A DNA stretch of 64,000 nt from Winogradskyella endarachnes (GCF_009741275.1 NZ_WOWS01000002.1:62001-126000); one strand, 5' to 3'. Positions 26,225-37,126 are shown, counted from the stretch's first letter. Notes: generated by a model from the letters alone, not told the origin. Numbers and translations are program-made.

Positions 26225-26303
26225 CACAACCATTTATTAAATTAAATGCAAAATGGCATTTGATATAAGCAAAAGTTAAATATAACAATCACAACCAAAT
26301 TAT

Positions 26304-29030
26304 ATGAAGAATGTTTTAGCGCTATTATGTATAGTAATAGCAAGTAGTTCCTTTGCCCAAATTAAACTGCAAGGTGTTGTAAAGGATAGTATTGGTACAC
26401 CTTTAGAACTTGCAAATGTTATAGCAATTAACAAAGAGTCTAATTCTTTAGAGTCTTACGGCATAACAGATTCTAAGGGTAAATTTGTACTGTCTTTAAG
26501 TAAGAATACCTTATACAATATTCAAATTAGTTACATTGGTTTAAAATCTGTTGATGAAACTATACAAACTAAAGAAGAAAATTTAACTAGAAACTTTAAT
26601 ATGGTCGCTGATAACCAACTCGATGCAGTAGAGATTACCTACGAGATGCCAGTAACTATTAAAGGAGATACCTTAATTTATAATGCAGATTCTTTTAAAA
26701 ATGGTTCTGAGCGGAAGCTAGAAGATGTACTAAAAAAATTACCAGGAGTAGAAATAAATGATGATGGACAAGTTGAGGTAGAAGGTAAGGTTGTAGATAA
26801 ATTAATGGTAAATGGAAAGGATTTTTTTGATGGTGATTCTAAACTGGCAACAAAAAATATTCCGTCTAATGCTGTAGATAAAGTACAGGTTTTACGTAAT
26901 TATTCTGAGGTTGGGCAATTAAGTGGTGTACAGAATAACCAAGATAATGTAGCTATTAATATTAAATTAAAAGAAGGAAAAGAGAACTTTTGGTTTGGTG
27001 ATGTTACTGCAGGAGGAGGTGTTGCACCCTCACCAACTGATGAACTTTACCTAGTACAACCTAAGCTTTTTTATTATAGCCCTAAGTATAGCATTAATGT
27101 TATTGGTGATTTAAATAATACAGGAGAAGTAGCATTAACCGGAAGAGATTTGAGAAATTTTGGAGGTGGCTTTAGAGCACCAAGCAGCAGTAGCGGAACA
27201 AGTATCAATCTTGGAGATAATGGCTTACAAGGTTTAACAAATCTTGGTGATGCACAAAAAATAGAATCTAAATTAGCAGCTGTTAATTTTAGCTATGCAC
27301 CAAATAAAGCACTAGATTTAAGTGGATTTATAATTTATAATGCTAATCGATTAAATACAAGAGAAGAAAGTTTTGTGCGTTATACAGATTCAGATTTAGG
27401 AATTCCAGATGAAGAAACAATTCAAACGGGTAGAGAAGCCACTAATCAAGGTTTAGCAAAACTAAGTGCCATCTATAAGCCTAATGTCAATAATCAACTA
27501 AATTATGATATTCTTGGTCGTATTTCAGATGATTCTGAAGCTAACAATGTGTTTTCAGATGTTGTAGGAAGCACTAATCAACTCGATGAGGCTAAACCAT
27601 TTAGTATTAATCAAAATGTAAATTATTATTATACGTTAAATGAGACTAATATTTTTGCTTTTGAAGCGCAACATTTAATTAAGGACGAAGATCCCTTTTA
27701 CAATGTTACTGGGCTAAAAGATGAAGATGCTTTTGAGACTACAGCAGGAGCTTTAGGGTTAGATACTGATCAAACCAATTATAACTTAAATCAAGAGAGA
27801 CGTATTAAATCTAATCAGTTAGATGCCAAATTAGATTACTATAATATCCTTAATTCAAAAAGTAATATCAATTTTACTTTAGGTACAATTTTGAGTAATC
27901 AGCAGTTCAACTCAAATATATTTCAGTTTTTAGATGATGGTACTTATTTTGATCCTGTAGCTACTCTCACAACTAGTAATGGTGTTTTATTACGTAATGA
28001 GAATGATACCGAATATAATTTTAGTGACGTTTATTTAGGAATGCATTATACTCTAAAAACGGGTAAGTTTACCATTACTCCTGGATTTTCAGTACATGCA
28101 TATGGTAATAAAAATACACAATTTGGTGTAACTTATAAAGATGATTTCTTTAGAATATTACCAGATTTTGAAACTAGAATTCAATTTAAAAAGAGTGAAA
28201 GTTTAACCTTTAGCTATAGTATGGAAAACTCATTTACTGATGTGACTAGTTTGGCTGAAGGTTTAGTTTTAAATAATTATAATAGTATTCAGTATGGTGA
28301 GCCAGAATTACAGAATGCCCTTTCCCATAACATAAGTCTACGTTATTTTAGTTTCAACCTTTTTAATTATACTAATGTATTTGCCTTTTTTAATTACAAT
28401 AAAAATATCGATCAGATACGTTCACTTACAGATTTTGATAATGTAATTAGAACAAGTACTTATTTTAATTCTAATTTCGCAGACGAGAGTTTATCTACAT
28501 TTGGAAGAATTCAACGTACCTTTGGTAAATTAAGAGCTAGTTTAAGAGCCAATTTTAGTTATAGTAAAATAAATCAGTTTATTGAAGATGAAAGGTCAGT
28601 GAATGAAAGTTTCACACAAAGTTACACTCCAGAGTTGAGTACTAATTTTAGAGAGTGGCCAAATGTAACTTTAAAGTACAGTCATAGTATTAGTGATACT
28701 AATCAAGGAGGTGATGATATTAAATATACTACAAGTGCACCATCAATAGAGTTTGATGCTTATATATGGGATTCTTTAACCTTTAGAACAGATTTTGCTT
28801 ATACAGAGCAAAGTAGTAATGTAGGACCTACAGAATCGTTTAAAACATGGGATGCGAGTTTAGCTTATAGAAAAAATCAAGATGCTAAATGGGAATACCA
28901 GATTAAAGCTTCCAATTTATTAGATATAGATTCTAATGTAAGTAATGGTTCTAGTAATATTTCGGTTTATAGTTCTGAGACTTTTATTTTGCCAAGATTT
29001 ATTACTTTTAGGTTGACTTATACGCTTTAG
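26304..29030 (+). CDS. Outer-membrane TonB-receptor-like beta-barrel with carboxypeptidase-like N-terminal domain
   Basis: 908 residues. Signal peptide SSSFAQ, then a carboxypeptidase-regulatory-like domain (IKLQGVVKDSIGTPLELANV to about residue 105), a plug-like segment (VTIKGDTLIYNADSFKNGSERKLEDVLKKLPGVEINDDGQVEVEGKVVDKLMVNGKDFFDG), and a long barrel ending in aromatic FRLTYTL. This is the OMP_b-brl_3 type, found next to GLPGLI genes in flavobacteria. It probably sits in the outer membrane as a receptor or transporter; the ligand is unknown. A strong terminator follows, ending the operon that starts at 23946. Confidence 0.92.
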   Translation: MKNVLALLCIVIASSSFAQIKLQGVVKDSIGTPLELANVIAINKESNSLESYGITDSKGKFVLSLSKNTLYNIQISYIGLKSVDETIQTKEENLTRNFNMVADNQLDAVEITYEMPVTIKGDTLIYNADSFKNGSERKLEDVLKKLPGVEINDDGQVEVEGKVVDKLMVNGKDFFDGDSKLATKNIPSNAVDKVQVLRNYSEVGQLSGVQNNQDNVAINIKLKEGKENFWFGDVTAGGGVAPSPTDELYLVQPKLFYYSPKYSINVIGDLNNTGEVALTGRDLRNFGGGFRAPSSSSGTSINLGDNGLQGLTNLGDAQKIESKLAAVNFSYAPNKALDLSGFIIYNANRLNTREESFVRYTDSDLGIPDEETIQTGREATNQGLAKLSAIYKPNVNNQLNYDILGRISDDSEANNVFSDVVGSTNQLDEAKPFSINQNVNYYYTLNETNIFAFEAQHLIKDEDPFYNVTGLKDEDAFETTAGALGLDTDQTNYNLNQERRIKSNQLDAKLDYYNILNSKSNINFTLGTILSNQQFNSNIFQFLDDGTYFDPVATLTTSNGVLLRNENDTEYNFSDVYLGMHYTLKTGKFTITPGFSVHAYGNKNTQFGVTYKDDFFRILPDFETRIQFKKSESLTFSYSMENSFTDVTSLAEGLVLNNYNSIQYGEPELQNALSHNISLRYFSFNLFNYTNVFAFFNYNKNIDQIRSLTDFDNVIRTSTYFNSNFADESLSTFGRIQRTFGKLRASLRANFSYSKINQFIEDERSVNESFTQSYTPELSTNFREWPNVTLKYSHSISDTNQGGDDIKYTTSAPSIEFDAYIWDSLTFRTDFAYTEQSSNVGPTESFKTWDASLAYRKNQDAKWEYQIKASNLLDIDSNVSNGSSNISVYSSETFILPRFITFRLTYTL

Positions 29031-29047
29031 AAACAAGTTTAAAATAG

Positions 29048-29088
29048 AAAAGCCTTCTATTAATTAATTGAATAGAAGGCTTTTTTTT
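29048..29088 (+). terminator. Strong terminator after the barrel gene
   Basis: A perfect 14-bp stem (29048-29061 with 29071-29084, core AAGCCTTCTATT) and a 9-nt loop, followed by a T run. The flanking A run lets it also serve the convergent lipoprotein gene ending at 29098. Confidence 0.92.
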
Positions 29089-29097
29089 ATTCTTTTA

Positions 29098-30930
29098 TTA
29101 ATTATCCCTCAACACATGCACAATACCATTAATTGTATGAGAACCACCATCCAAATCTTCGTAAGTTCCACTAAAATTAATATCAATATATTCTCCAACA
29201 GCACCGAAGGATGTTAAGTTGTATATTATATTGTTATTAGAATTAGACATATCCATACATTCTTGGATATTAAAACCAGTATCGTTAGGATTATTCCAAT
29301 CAAAATTATCATAAGTACCCTCATAATTAGAAGCATCTAAAACGCCCATCATATAAAAACAGGTATTGTTGCCAGTACTGTTTCCATTACCACTAATACT
29401 TATTGATGGTGCATTAGAGGCATCTGATACTTCTGCATACCAAGACTGAATGCCATCAATAATAAATACAGAATCATTATCATCAATGGTGTATTGAATA
29501 AATTCAGTAACAGAATTACATGCTGTTACGGTACCAATATTGGTTAAAGGTGTTGTAAACGTATAACTAATGCTGTCTGTAGTTTGAAGATTGACATAAT
29601 CACTTCCTTTTATTCCAAAGGTGTTGTCTCCTTCACAGCGCAATAGGTTAATTTCAAAAGTGCCATCACTGACCACATCGGTAAATGTTTGGTAGCCATA
29701 GCGTAATTGCACGTAACCATCCGTTACAGCATTATCATCGCAAGTATTGAAATTTCCAAACACTGTTTCCTCAATCACATCAGAACTATAAGTAACCGTA
29801 ACTGTTAAGTTAGAATCTGCATTAAAAGGTCCAATTTGTTCGGTATGAATAGGTGTGTTACCACAATAACTATACATATAAACATTAAGTTCTAGAACTT
29901 CATCTAGAGGAATTAAACCACACACTTCGCCTACATCATTACTATAGCCTGAGGATGTTGGGTATAAGTAATTTGGATTAGAATGTGTTAATGTTAAAGA
30001 TTGATTTGCTAACGGATTTCCTTCTTGGTCAATTAAAGTAATGCATAAGTTCACTGCAGGAAATTGCGCATCTAAATTCCAGAATGAAAAATGAGAAACT
30101 GTACCAACATACATATTACCTTGTAAAGTGGCTTGGCCTTCTTCTTTCCAATAGCCATTAGTTTCATCAAAATACCAAAGCGGAATTGTTGTTGGAGCAG
30201 TACTCATTAAACTAGCATCAACTGGTATTTTAATCTCAGAAGTAGATCCTGTAGCTAAATTTAAATCTTCACCACTAGAACCTCTTAATTCTACAGCTAA
30301 CATACCTAACGTTTGAAGCATGCGTTCAGCCCCTTCTTCATTTTGAGCATATAACATACCTGGCATTTGTAAAGCCATATTATCATCAGCTGGATCTAAA
30401 TGATGCATTATTACATCTACTGAGCCAGAATATGTTGAGCCATCTTCTTTTATAAAATTACCATCAAAACTTACAGAGCTTCCATTTGCTATACTAATTG
30501 TTTCTGGCGCTCCACTTGTAACAGTGCCAGCAACTGTAGCTTCAAGTAGCATTATGGTTACTTTGTTAGTACCACCTGAAGGCACAACACTACGTGAACC
30601 ATGAATATAGCCAGCCTTTTCAGCTTTTATGTATCCAAAACGTTCATTAACGTTAGCATCATTAATAATAAAAATTCCGTTACTATCTGTTGTTGCTGTT
30701 TCGTTACCAATAGAGATAGTAACACCTTCAATAGGATTGTTATTTATGTCAATGACGTTTCCTAAGAAGTTTCTTGAAATCTCATTTCCAAAATATTCAG
30801 AAAAGGTGTCTGGAATAATTTCTTGTTGTTCACTACCAGTGCTACCATCGTCCTTTTCACAAGATGTTATGGTAATTAATGCAAATAGAAAACTTAGTAT
30901 AAAATTGGGAAGCTTTTTAATAGTCGTCAT
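29098..30930 (-). CDS. Large lipoprotein with carboxypeptidase-like regulatory domain
   Basis: 610 residues. Lipobox ITITSC follows a hydrophobic signal. Residues of about 50-130 form a carboxypeptidase-regulatory-like beta-sandwich (NFLGNVIDINNNPIEGVTISIGNETATTDSNGIFIINDA). The middle carries MALQMPGMLYAQNEEGAERMLQTLGMLAVELRGSSGEDLNL and TIPLWYFDETNGYWKEEGQA, typical of flavobacterial surface lipoproteins of unknown role. The C-terminal part is a beta-rich, Asn/Asp-rich domain. No catalytic motif seen. Probably outer-membrane surface exposed. Confidence 0.82.
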   Translation of the reverse strand: MTTIKKLPNFILSFLFALITITSCEKDDGSTGSEQQEIIPDTFSEYFGNEISRNFLGNVIDINNNPIEGVTISIGNETATTDSNGIFIINDANVNERFGYIKAEKAGYIHGSRSVVPSGGTNKVTIMLLEATVAGTVTSGAPETISIANGSSVSFDGNFIKEDGSTYSGSVDVIMHHLDPADDNMALQMPGMLYAQNEEGAERMLQTLGMLAVELRGSSGEDLNLATGSTSEIKIPVDASLMSTAPTTIPLWYFDETNGYWKEEGQATLQGNMYVGTVSHFSFWNLDAQFPAVNLCITLIDQEGNPLANQSLTLTHSNPNYLYPTSSGYSNDVGEVCGLIPLDEVLELNVYMYSYCGNTPIHTEQIGPFNADSNLTVTVTYSSDVIEETVFGNFNTCDDNAVTDGYVQLRYGYQTFTDVVSDGTFEINLLRCEGDNTFGIKGSDYVNLQTTDSISYTFTTPLTNIGTVTACNSVTEFIQYTIDDNDSVFIIDGIQSWYAEVSDASNAPSISISGNGNSTGNNTCFYMMGVLDASNYEGTYDNFDWNNPNDTGFNIQECMDMSNSNNNIIYNLTSFGAVGEYIDINFSGTYEDLDGGSHTINGIVHVLRDN

Positions 30931-31016
30931 AATTGAGAGTATTGATTTTGGTTACTTATTTTTTATAGAACAGTTAAAAAAGTAAAATTCCTACTCAATG
31001 ACTCAAGTTTTATAAA

Positions 31017-31051
31017 ATATAAAACCCTCATAATTAAATCATGAGGGTTTT
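31017..31051 (-). terminator. Terminator after hppA
   Basis: AAAACCCTCAT (31021-31031) pairs perfectly with ATGAGGGTTTT (31041-31051) around a 9-nt loop. On the minus strand it is followed by a T-rich stretch, and it lies between the hppA stop and the next minus-strand gene. Confidence 0.85.
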
Positions 31052-31072
31052 TAAATTAATATTAAAAAGCTG

Positions 31073-33457
31073 TTATACTTTAGAAATAGCTGTTTTTTTA
31101 ATTACTTTCTTCACCTTACCAGTGTTATCTTTCAAAGTTTTTTCAAAAGCTTTTAATTCCTTTTCAACTTCAGCTTTAGTGCCTTCAAAAACGATAGATT
31201 CTGTTACTTTTTCTCCATTTTCAATTACAAAATAATCTACGGTTGCAATAGCAGAATCTTTAGAGTCTACAGTCATCTCAATAGAAACTTCTTCTTCATT
31301 ATTTGCATAGGCTTCATCAGCAATTGTTGCAATACTAGGCGCAATTACTAATGCTACAACAGACATTAATTTTAATAAAATATTTAAAGAAGGACCTGAA
31401 GTATCTTTAAATGGGTCACCAACGGTATCTCCAACAACCGCTGCTTTGTGAGCATCTGTTCCTTTGCGACCTTCTTCTTCAATTGTTTTCTTAGCATTAT
31501 CCCATGCACCGCCAGCATTAGATTGAAAAATCGCCATTAACACACCACAAGTAGTTACACCTGCTAATGTACCACCTAACATTTCTGCTCCACCAATAAA
31601 CCCAATAGCTACAGGAACCGCAATGGCTAATAAGCCTGGTAATACCATTTCTTTAATAGATGCTTTTGTTGAAATATCTATACATTTACCGTAGTCCGCA
31701 ACACCATCTGCTGCATCAAATGTTTTTCTATCTTCAGGAGTAGCCTTGGTCATATCAGAATCATATTTACGCATTATTCCTAAAGCCGCTTTTAATTCTG
31801 GAATATCTCTAAACTGACGACGAACTTCTTCAATCATTGCCATTGCAGCTCTACCCACGGCATTCATGGACAATGCTGAGAATACAAATGGCAACATACC
31901 TCCAATTAATAATCCAGCCATAATATCTGGTCTAGACACGTCAATTGAAGTTACATTAGCAGTTTCCATAAAGGCAGCAAATAAAGCTAATGCAGTTAAC
32001 GCAGCAGAAGCAATAGCAAATCCTTTACCAACAGCTGCAGTTGTATTTCCAACAGCATCTAATTTGTCAGTACGTTCGCGTACTTCACTAGGTAATTCTG
32101 CCATTTCAGCAATACCACCTGCGTTATCACAAATAGGTCCATAAGCATCTACTGCTAACTGAATACCTGTATTTGCTAACATGCCTACGGCAGCAATTGC
32201 AATACCATATAAACCTGCAAAATGATGAGATACTATAATTGCGGCGGCAATTAATAAAATAGGAATCGCTGTAGACATCATACCTACACCTAAACCTGAA
32301 ATTATATTGGTCGCAGATCCTGTTTCAGATTGTTTAACAATGGATAAAACTGGTTTTTTACCTGTTGCGGTGTAATACTCAGTTATTTTACCAACCAATA
32401 AACCTGCTACTAAACCTGCAATAGTAGCCCAAAAAACTCCCATAGATGTGTAGGTTACAGCCCCATCTACCCAAGATTCTGGTAACATTTGTTGAATAAT
32501 AAAATACGACGCAACTAACATTAAACCAGCAGAACCAAATTCCCCAATATTTAAGGCTGTTTGTGGATTGCCGCCATCTTTAACACGTACAAATAAAGTT
32601 CCTATGATTGACATAATTATACCAACAGCAGCAAGTACCAATGGCAAATAAACAGCTCCTAGGCCATCAAATGCACCTTGAAATTCTGGTAACGTAGCAT
32701 AAATTGCTCCTAATACCATTGTACCAATAATTGAACCTACATAAGATTCAAATAAATCTGCTCCCATACCAGCAACGTCACCAACATTATCACCAACGTT
32801 ATCTGCAATTGTAGCAGGATTTAAAGGATGGTCCTCAGGAATACCAGCTTCAACTTTACCAACAAGGTCTGCACCAACATCGGCCGCTTTAGTATAAATA
32901 CCTCCACCAACACGTGCAAATAATGCAATTGAAGATGCACCTAATGAGAAGCCTGATAATACATTTAAGACTTCATTTAATTCCCATCCTTGACCGCTAT
33001 ATATCATAAAAAGTCCGCTAAGACCTAAAACACCTAAGCCTACAACGCCTAAGCCCATTACTGCTCCACCAGCAAAAGCGACTTCTAACGCTTTGCCTAG
33101 AGAATGTCTGGCAGCTTGTGTTGTTCTTACATTTGCTTTGGTTGCTACTCGCATTCCAATAAATCCTGCCAAAGCAGAACAAATAGCTCCTACAATAAAG
33201 GATACAGCTACCATTCCGTTAGAGCCTTCCTCATTACTGCCTTTAAAGAATAATAAAACAGCTACAGCAGCAACAAAAATTGCTAATACTTTGTATTCTG
33301 CTTTTAAAAAAGACATGGCACCAACTGCAATATTTTTTGCGATTTTTGCCATTTTATCTTCACCAACATCTTGTTTTGAAACCCACATATTTTTTAAGAG
33401 AACAAACAACAATGCTAGTACACCAAAAATTGGTAAATAGTTAACAATATATTCCAT
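31073..33457 (-). CDS. hppA: Membrane-bound ion-pumping pyrophosphatase (K+-dependent type)
   Basis: 794 residues with about 16 membrane segments. It couples pyrophosphate hydrolysis to H+ or Na+ export. Pyrophosphate-binding blocks are intact: [71 protein letters not shown] and [11 protein letters not shown], with [22 protein letters not shown]. The Ala in [13 protein letters not shown] is the residue seen in K+-dependent enzymes (K+-independent ones have Lys). An extra C-terminal tail of about 75 residues ([21 protein letters not shown]...) is soluble and unusual compared with the core family. A terminator follows. The soluble pyrophosphatase is encoded next upstream. Confidence 0.96.
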   Translation of the reverse strand: MEYIVNYLPIFGVLALLFVLLKNMWVSKQDVGEDKMAKIAKNIAVGAMSFLKAEYKVLAIFVAAVAVLLFFKGSNEEGSNGMVAVSFIVGAICSALAGFIGMRVATKANVRTTQAARHSLGKALEVAFAGGAVMGLGVVGLGVLGLSGLFMIYSGQGWELNEVLNVLSGFSLGASSIALFARVGGGIYTKAADVGADLVGKVEAGIPEDHPLNPATIADNVGDNVGDVAGMGADLFESYVGSIIGTMVLGAIYATLPEFQGAFDGLGAVYLPLVLAAVGIIMSIIGTLFVRVKDGGNPQTALNIGEFGSAGLMLVASYFIIQQMLPESWVDGAVTYTSMGVFWATIAGLVAGLLVGKITEYYTATGKKPVLSIVKQSETGSATNIISGLGVGMMSTAIPILLIAAAIIVSHHFAGLYGIAIAAVGMLANTGIQLAVDAYGPICDNAGGIAEMAELPSEVRERTDKLDAVGNTTAAVGKGFAIASAALTALALFAAFMETANVTSIDVSRPDIMAGLLIGGMLPFVFSALSMNAVGRAAMAMIEEVRRQFRDIPELKAALGIMRKYDSDMTKATPEDRKTFDAADGVADYGKCIDISTKASIKEMVLPGLLAIAVPVAIGFIGGAEMLGGTLAGVTTCGVLMAIFQSNAGGAWDNAKKTIEEEGRKGTDAHKAAVVGDTVGDPFKDTSGPSLNILLKLMSVVALVIAPSIATIADEAYANNEEEVSIEMTVDSKDSAIATVDYFVIENGEKVTESIVFEGTKAEVEKELKAFEKTLKDNTGKVKKVIKKTAISKV

Positions 33458-33816
33458 AAGTTTATTAATTAAGTTAGTTAAAATTAAATCATATGCTAAT
33501 GTAGTGAATTGTATTAAATTTTACGAAAAAAGCAATATAAATTACGTTCTATTGTTTATAATTTATTTTTTTGCCAAATAATTGTGATATCGAAAACGTT
33601 GTAGTTAAAAAAATATATTTTGAAATGTAATTTAATCGTCTATTAAAGGTTCTAAATATTTATAAATTTATTGATATAATGGTAAGATTTTAACCTTGGG
33701 TAATTGTTAGTAATGATGCTTGATTTTAATGGTTATATACTTAATTAAAAATTTACATAAAAAAATAACCCTTTTGTTTTTTACAAAAGGGTTACATTAA
33801 TCTGTTTATAGATAAA
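33458..33816. other. Intergenic region between ppa and hppA
   Basis: About 360 bases without a gene. It holds the leader and presumably the promoter of hppA at the left and the ppa terminator at the right (33759-33794). The rest is AT-rich and shows no ORF, repeat or RNA motif that I recognise. Confidence 0.6.
33759..33794 (-). terminator. Terminator after ppa
   Basis: TAACCCTTTTGT (33766-33777) pairs with ACAAAAGGGTTA (33783-33794) around a 5-nt loop; on the minus strand the stem is followed by seven T residues. Confidence 0.9.
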
Positions 33817-34347
33817 TTAAATGGTGAATGTACGTTTTTTCTTATGTTCACTATCGTCATAGCGTTGTACACATTCTTTATAAATTTTTACAGCTTCTTC
33901 TGCGTTACCCCAGCCACCAACATCAACTTTCTTTTTTTCTAAATCTTTATAAACTTGAAAAAAGTGTTCTATTTCCTTTAATCTATGTGGATTTAAATCG
34001 CTTACATCTTTGTTGTTACTCCAAATTGGGTCAGATACAGGTACACAAATTATTTTTTCATCAGGCCCTTTTTCATCAGTCATATGAAATACACCAATTG
34101 GTCTTACTTCCATAACTACCATTGGGAAAGTAGGCTGGTGTCCAAGTACTAAAACATCTAATGGGTCACTATCTAATGCCAAAGTTTCAGGTACAAAGCC
34201 ATAATCACCAGGATACATCATAGATGAAAATAGCATGCGGTCAAATCTAATTTTATGTAATGCAAAATCATATTCGTATTTATTACGACTACCTTTTGGA
34301 ATTTCTATAAGTACGTCAAAGGTTACATCTTCTTTTTTTTTGGACAT
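33817..34347 (-). CDS. ppa: Soluble inorganic pyrophosphatase (family I)
   Basis: I place the start at ATG 34347 (MSKKKEDVTFDV), giving 176 residues; the longer frame to 34383 adds an unlikely hydrophobic extension. Family I hallmarks are VLIEIPKGSRNKYEYD, MYPGDYGFVPETLALDSDPLDVLVL (metal-binding aspartates), and DLNPHRLKEIEHFFQVYKDLEKKKVDVGGW. The enzyme hydrolyses cytosolic pyrophosphate with Mg2+. With hppA next door the cell has both a wasteful and an energy-conserving route for PPi. Confidence 0.95.
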   Translation of the reverse strand: MSKKKEDVTFDVLIEIPKGSRNKYEYDFALHKIRFDRMLFSSMMYPGDYGFVPETLALDSDPLDVLVLGHQPTFPMVVMEVRPIGVFHMTDEKGPDEKIICVPVSDPIWSNNKDVSDLNPHRLKEIEHFFQVYKDLEKKKVDVGGWGNAEEAVKIYKECVQRYDDSEHKKKRTFTI

Positions 34348-34549
34348 GTTAAATTGTTTTGTAATTTCTAAAAAAAATATCAAATGAATAGTTTATGATA
34401 TTTGAGACTGTAAATATAATGCATTGTTTTTAGCAATATTATATAAAGGCATACTAAATGTAAAAAAATGTAATAGAAGATTGTAATGTTTTATAAATTA
34501 TATAATCTCTATGTCATTAATTAAGTGGTGATTGCATTGATAGATTAAT

Positions 34550-37063
34550 CTAAAAATAAAATCCAAAACTACCTGTGATACCAAATCGTCTAGCGTCTGG
34601 ATTATCTAGGTAATTACCTCTAAAGTTAAAATCTAGTCTTAATACTTTAAAAATATTGGCAACACCAAAACTATATTCGTAATACATACGAGTGTCAGGC
34701 GCTATTAAAGGGAATTCTGCAGGATTTAAGCCAGTTGTACTTAACGCTCTGTTTTCATCAGATAACTCACCCCAAACACCTCTTAAGCTTAATATTGCTC
34801 TCAGGTTGTATTTCTTTAAAAATGGAATTCTAGAAAATAAACGACCATTAAAATTGTGCTCAAAATGCATAGATGAATAGGTGTCGGTAACAAATTCGTA
34901 AAAATCTAATTGAGAAAATGTATTGTATATTGAGAAATAGGTTTGGTTACCAGGAACCACATTTAATAATGCAAGTGGCACTTCACCAAAGGTTTTACCG
35001 GCTTCAATAGACGTTGTTAATCTTCCAAAACCGCCTAATTGCCATGGCTGGATATAGGAAAATTGAATTTTGGTGTAATCAAAATCACTGTTAAACATAT
35101 CTTTACTACCGTGACTCACTTGAGCAAATAATCTTGCGAAATTATCATTTTTCTCTCTTCGTTCTACTCCAAACCCAGTCATTTCACGTTTTGGAAAATA
35201 AGATAATGAAAGCCTTGATTCAAATTGATTAATTTCTGATGAAACACCTGTAGGAGACTCAGGGTCATTATAGTCTAAACTAAACGTAGGTGAGGCTGAA
35301 CGTAAGGTTTTGTATGTGCCATCGATTCTTACTTCAAAATTTCTTATAGGCTCTATTGAAATCCCTAGATTAGTTAAATGGATATTGGTTAATTTATCGT
35401 TAGAGCCTGTGCCTATTATTGAAGAAGATGCTAAACTGCGCCCCAAGACGTCTGTAGAACTTGTAAGGCTTGCTCCAATTTGTTCAATGTCTCGTCGGTC
35501 TCCACCAAAAATAGTAAATCTACTTTTTTTGTCTAGTAGCCATTTTCCAGAGATTCCATATTTAAATTTATCATCTTTAAAACCATAGGCAAGGAAGCCT
35601 TCAATGCGCCATAAATCATTAGGGCCAAAGTATGTTCGTCCGCCAGTCCGTAACCTAATACCTTCTACTTCGTTATAGCCAAATGTGGAGAATATTGGGC
35701 CGTAATCTAAGTTGAGACTAGGAAATTCTATGTAGCCAGATGCTAAAATGCTTCCTAAGTTATAGATACGTTTAAATTTTTTAACCGTTTTTAAGGTGTC
35801 TAACATTTTGTAGACTCCTTGCTCATCTTTATTTAATTCTTCAAGCCTATTGTTTTGCCAAAATTCATCTTCTCTATTGTAGACGTCAGCTTCGTAATTA
35901 TATACTACCTTGTCGTAAAACTTAGGGTCTTTAGGTTGGTTAAATTTATAGTTGTCATAAATAGTTGTTCGTTTTCCGTAGATTCCTCTAGAATCTTCCT
36001 TTTTATTCATGGAAAAATCAGATAGAAAATAATCGCGTTTTATAAGGAAAAGCGAATCATTTAAAACTTCGAACTCTTGCTCTATATAAATTTCTTTTAC
36101 CCAGTTGATGTTAGCACTTTTTGATGCCTGAAGGTTAATTTCTTTAATAGCGTACGTAGAATCGTTAACCCAAAAATCGCCTTTAAAGGTTAATTCGTTT
36201 TTTCGTCTAGGATAATAAATAATATTATAACACCACTTATTATCTATAAAAGCACTATCTGATAATACGTAGTTGTAAGTTTGTACACCTGTTCTGCTCA
36301 ATGGACTAACAAAGCTCTTATCAAAGAATTTTAAGTAATTATCATAAACATTGTATTCTGAGTATAAATCGTCAATAAAGTCTATGATAATTTGATTATT
36401 ACTAAAGCCAGAATTTTTATTTCCTTTTAAGTCTTCGTGTTCTTTATTTATAATATTATCGCCAGAAATTTTCTTTACAGATTCGTTTAAGAAAATAGGT
36501 AAGTAAGTTTTACCAGTTACGTTAGAGGTGTCAACTTCTTCAAAAACGAATTCCATACCTTTAAATAGTTTACTTTTAATTAAAGAACTATCTATGGTAT
36601 TGAGGTCAAATTCTACTTTTTCATATTGGTCATACTCGTATTGATCAAACTGACTTAGTCCATTTTCTCGTTTACGTTCCCAAATCTTTTTTAGAATTCT
36701 AATAGCCGGATTTTCAGAAGCCTTTTTAGATTGTTTACCTGTTACAATTAAAACTTCATCTAAAGATTCTTCTTCTTCTTGTAGTGTAAATTTTAATTCG
36801 TAGTTAATTCGTTTTGGTAAAGGGATTTCTAATGTTTTATAACCTACAAAGGAAACTAACAAAGCTTCCCAGTTTTCATCTGATTCTAAATAAAATTTAC
36901 CATCTTCATTGGTGATAGTCCCAATGGTAGAACCTTTAAACATTACATTAGCAAAAGGTATTGGTGTGTTGCCTTCATCAAATACGTGGCCACTTACCTT
37001 TGTCTGCGCATTACCAGAAAAAAGAGTTATAGCTATAAAGAATAAGAGTAATTTCAGTTTCAT
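34550..37063 (-). CDS. DUF5686 outer-membrane protein with carboxypeptidase-like N-terminal domain
   Basis: I place the start at ATG 37063 (MKLKLLLFFIAITLFSGNAQ, a clean signal peptide), giving 837 residues. The N-terminal domain (TKVSGHVFDEGNTPIPFANVMFKGSTIGTITNEDGKFYL) is carboxypeptidase-regulatory-like. The large remainder matches the Bacteroidota-specific DUF5686 family: IRILKKIWERKRENG, NEHEDLKGNK-like stretch, GDFWVNDSTYAIKEINLQ, and a C-terminal barrel ending with aromatic GSFGFYF. Probably outer-membrane; function unknown. A hairpin and T-run that appear to terminate pdhB lie immediately before its start codon. Confidence 0.88.
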   Translation of the reverse strand: MKLKLLLFFIAITLFSGNAQTKVSGHVFDEGNTPIPFANVMFKGSTIGTITNEDGKFYLESDENWEALLVSFVGYKTLEIPLPKRINYELKFTLQEEEESLDEVLIVTGKQSKKASENPAIRILKKIWERKRENGLSQFDQYEYDQYEKVEFDLNTIDSSLIKSKLFKGMEFVFEEVDTSNVTGKTYLPIFLNESVKKISGDNIINKEHEDLKGNKNSGFSNNQIIIDFIDDLYSEYNVYDNYLKFFDKSFVSPLSRTGVQTYNYVLSDSAFIDNKWCYNIIYYPRRKNELTFKGDFWVNDSTYAIKEINLQASKSANINWVKEIYIEQEFEVLNDSLFLIKRDYFLSDFSMNKKEDSRGIYGKRTTIYDNYKFNQPKDPKFYDKVVYNYEADVYNREDEFWQNNRLEELNKDEQGVYKMLDTLKTVKKFKRIYNLGSILASGYIEFPSLNLDYGPIFSTFGYNEVEGIRLRTGGRTYFGPNDLWRIEGFLAYGFKDDKFKYGISGKWLLDKKSRFTIFGGDRRDIEQIGASLTSSTDVLGRSLASSSIIGTGSNDKLTNIHLTNLGISIEPIRNFEVRIDGTYKTLRSASPTFSLDYNDPESPTGVSSEINQFESRLSLSYFPKREMTGFGVERREKNDNFARLFAQVSHGSKDMFNSDFDYTKIQFSYIQPWQLGGFGRLTTSIEAGKTFGEVPLALLNVVPGNQTYFSIYNTFSQLDFYEFVTDTYSSMHFEHNFNGRLFSRIPFLKKYNLRAILSLRGVWGELSDENRALSTTGLNPAEFPLIAPDTRMYYEYSFGVANIFKVLRLDFNFRGNYLDNPDARRFGITGSFGFYF

Positions 37064-37126
37064 AATAAAAAACAAACTTCATCAACAACCATGCTAAACT
37101 AATGTTTTAGGTTGATAATGAAGTTT
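37064..37126 (-). terminator. Hairpin with T run between pdhB and the DUF5686 gene
   Basis: Arms 37110-37126 and 37074-37090 are complementary at 15 of 17 positions with a 19-nt loop. On the minus strand the hairpin is followed by GTTTTTTATT and then at once by the ATG of the DUF5686 gene. It looks like the pdhB terminator, but could be a regulatory hairpin of the downstream gene. Confidence 0.55.

Noticed and set aside
31866..33440. Plus-strand open frames inside hppA
   Set aside because: They are antisense shadows of a strongly conserved membrane protein.
34348..34383. N-terminal extension of the pyrophosphatase
   Set aside because: The family starts at MSKKKEDV; the extra 12 residues look like translated leader.
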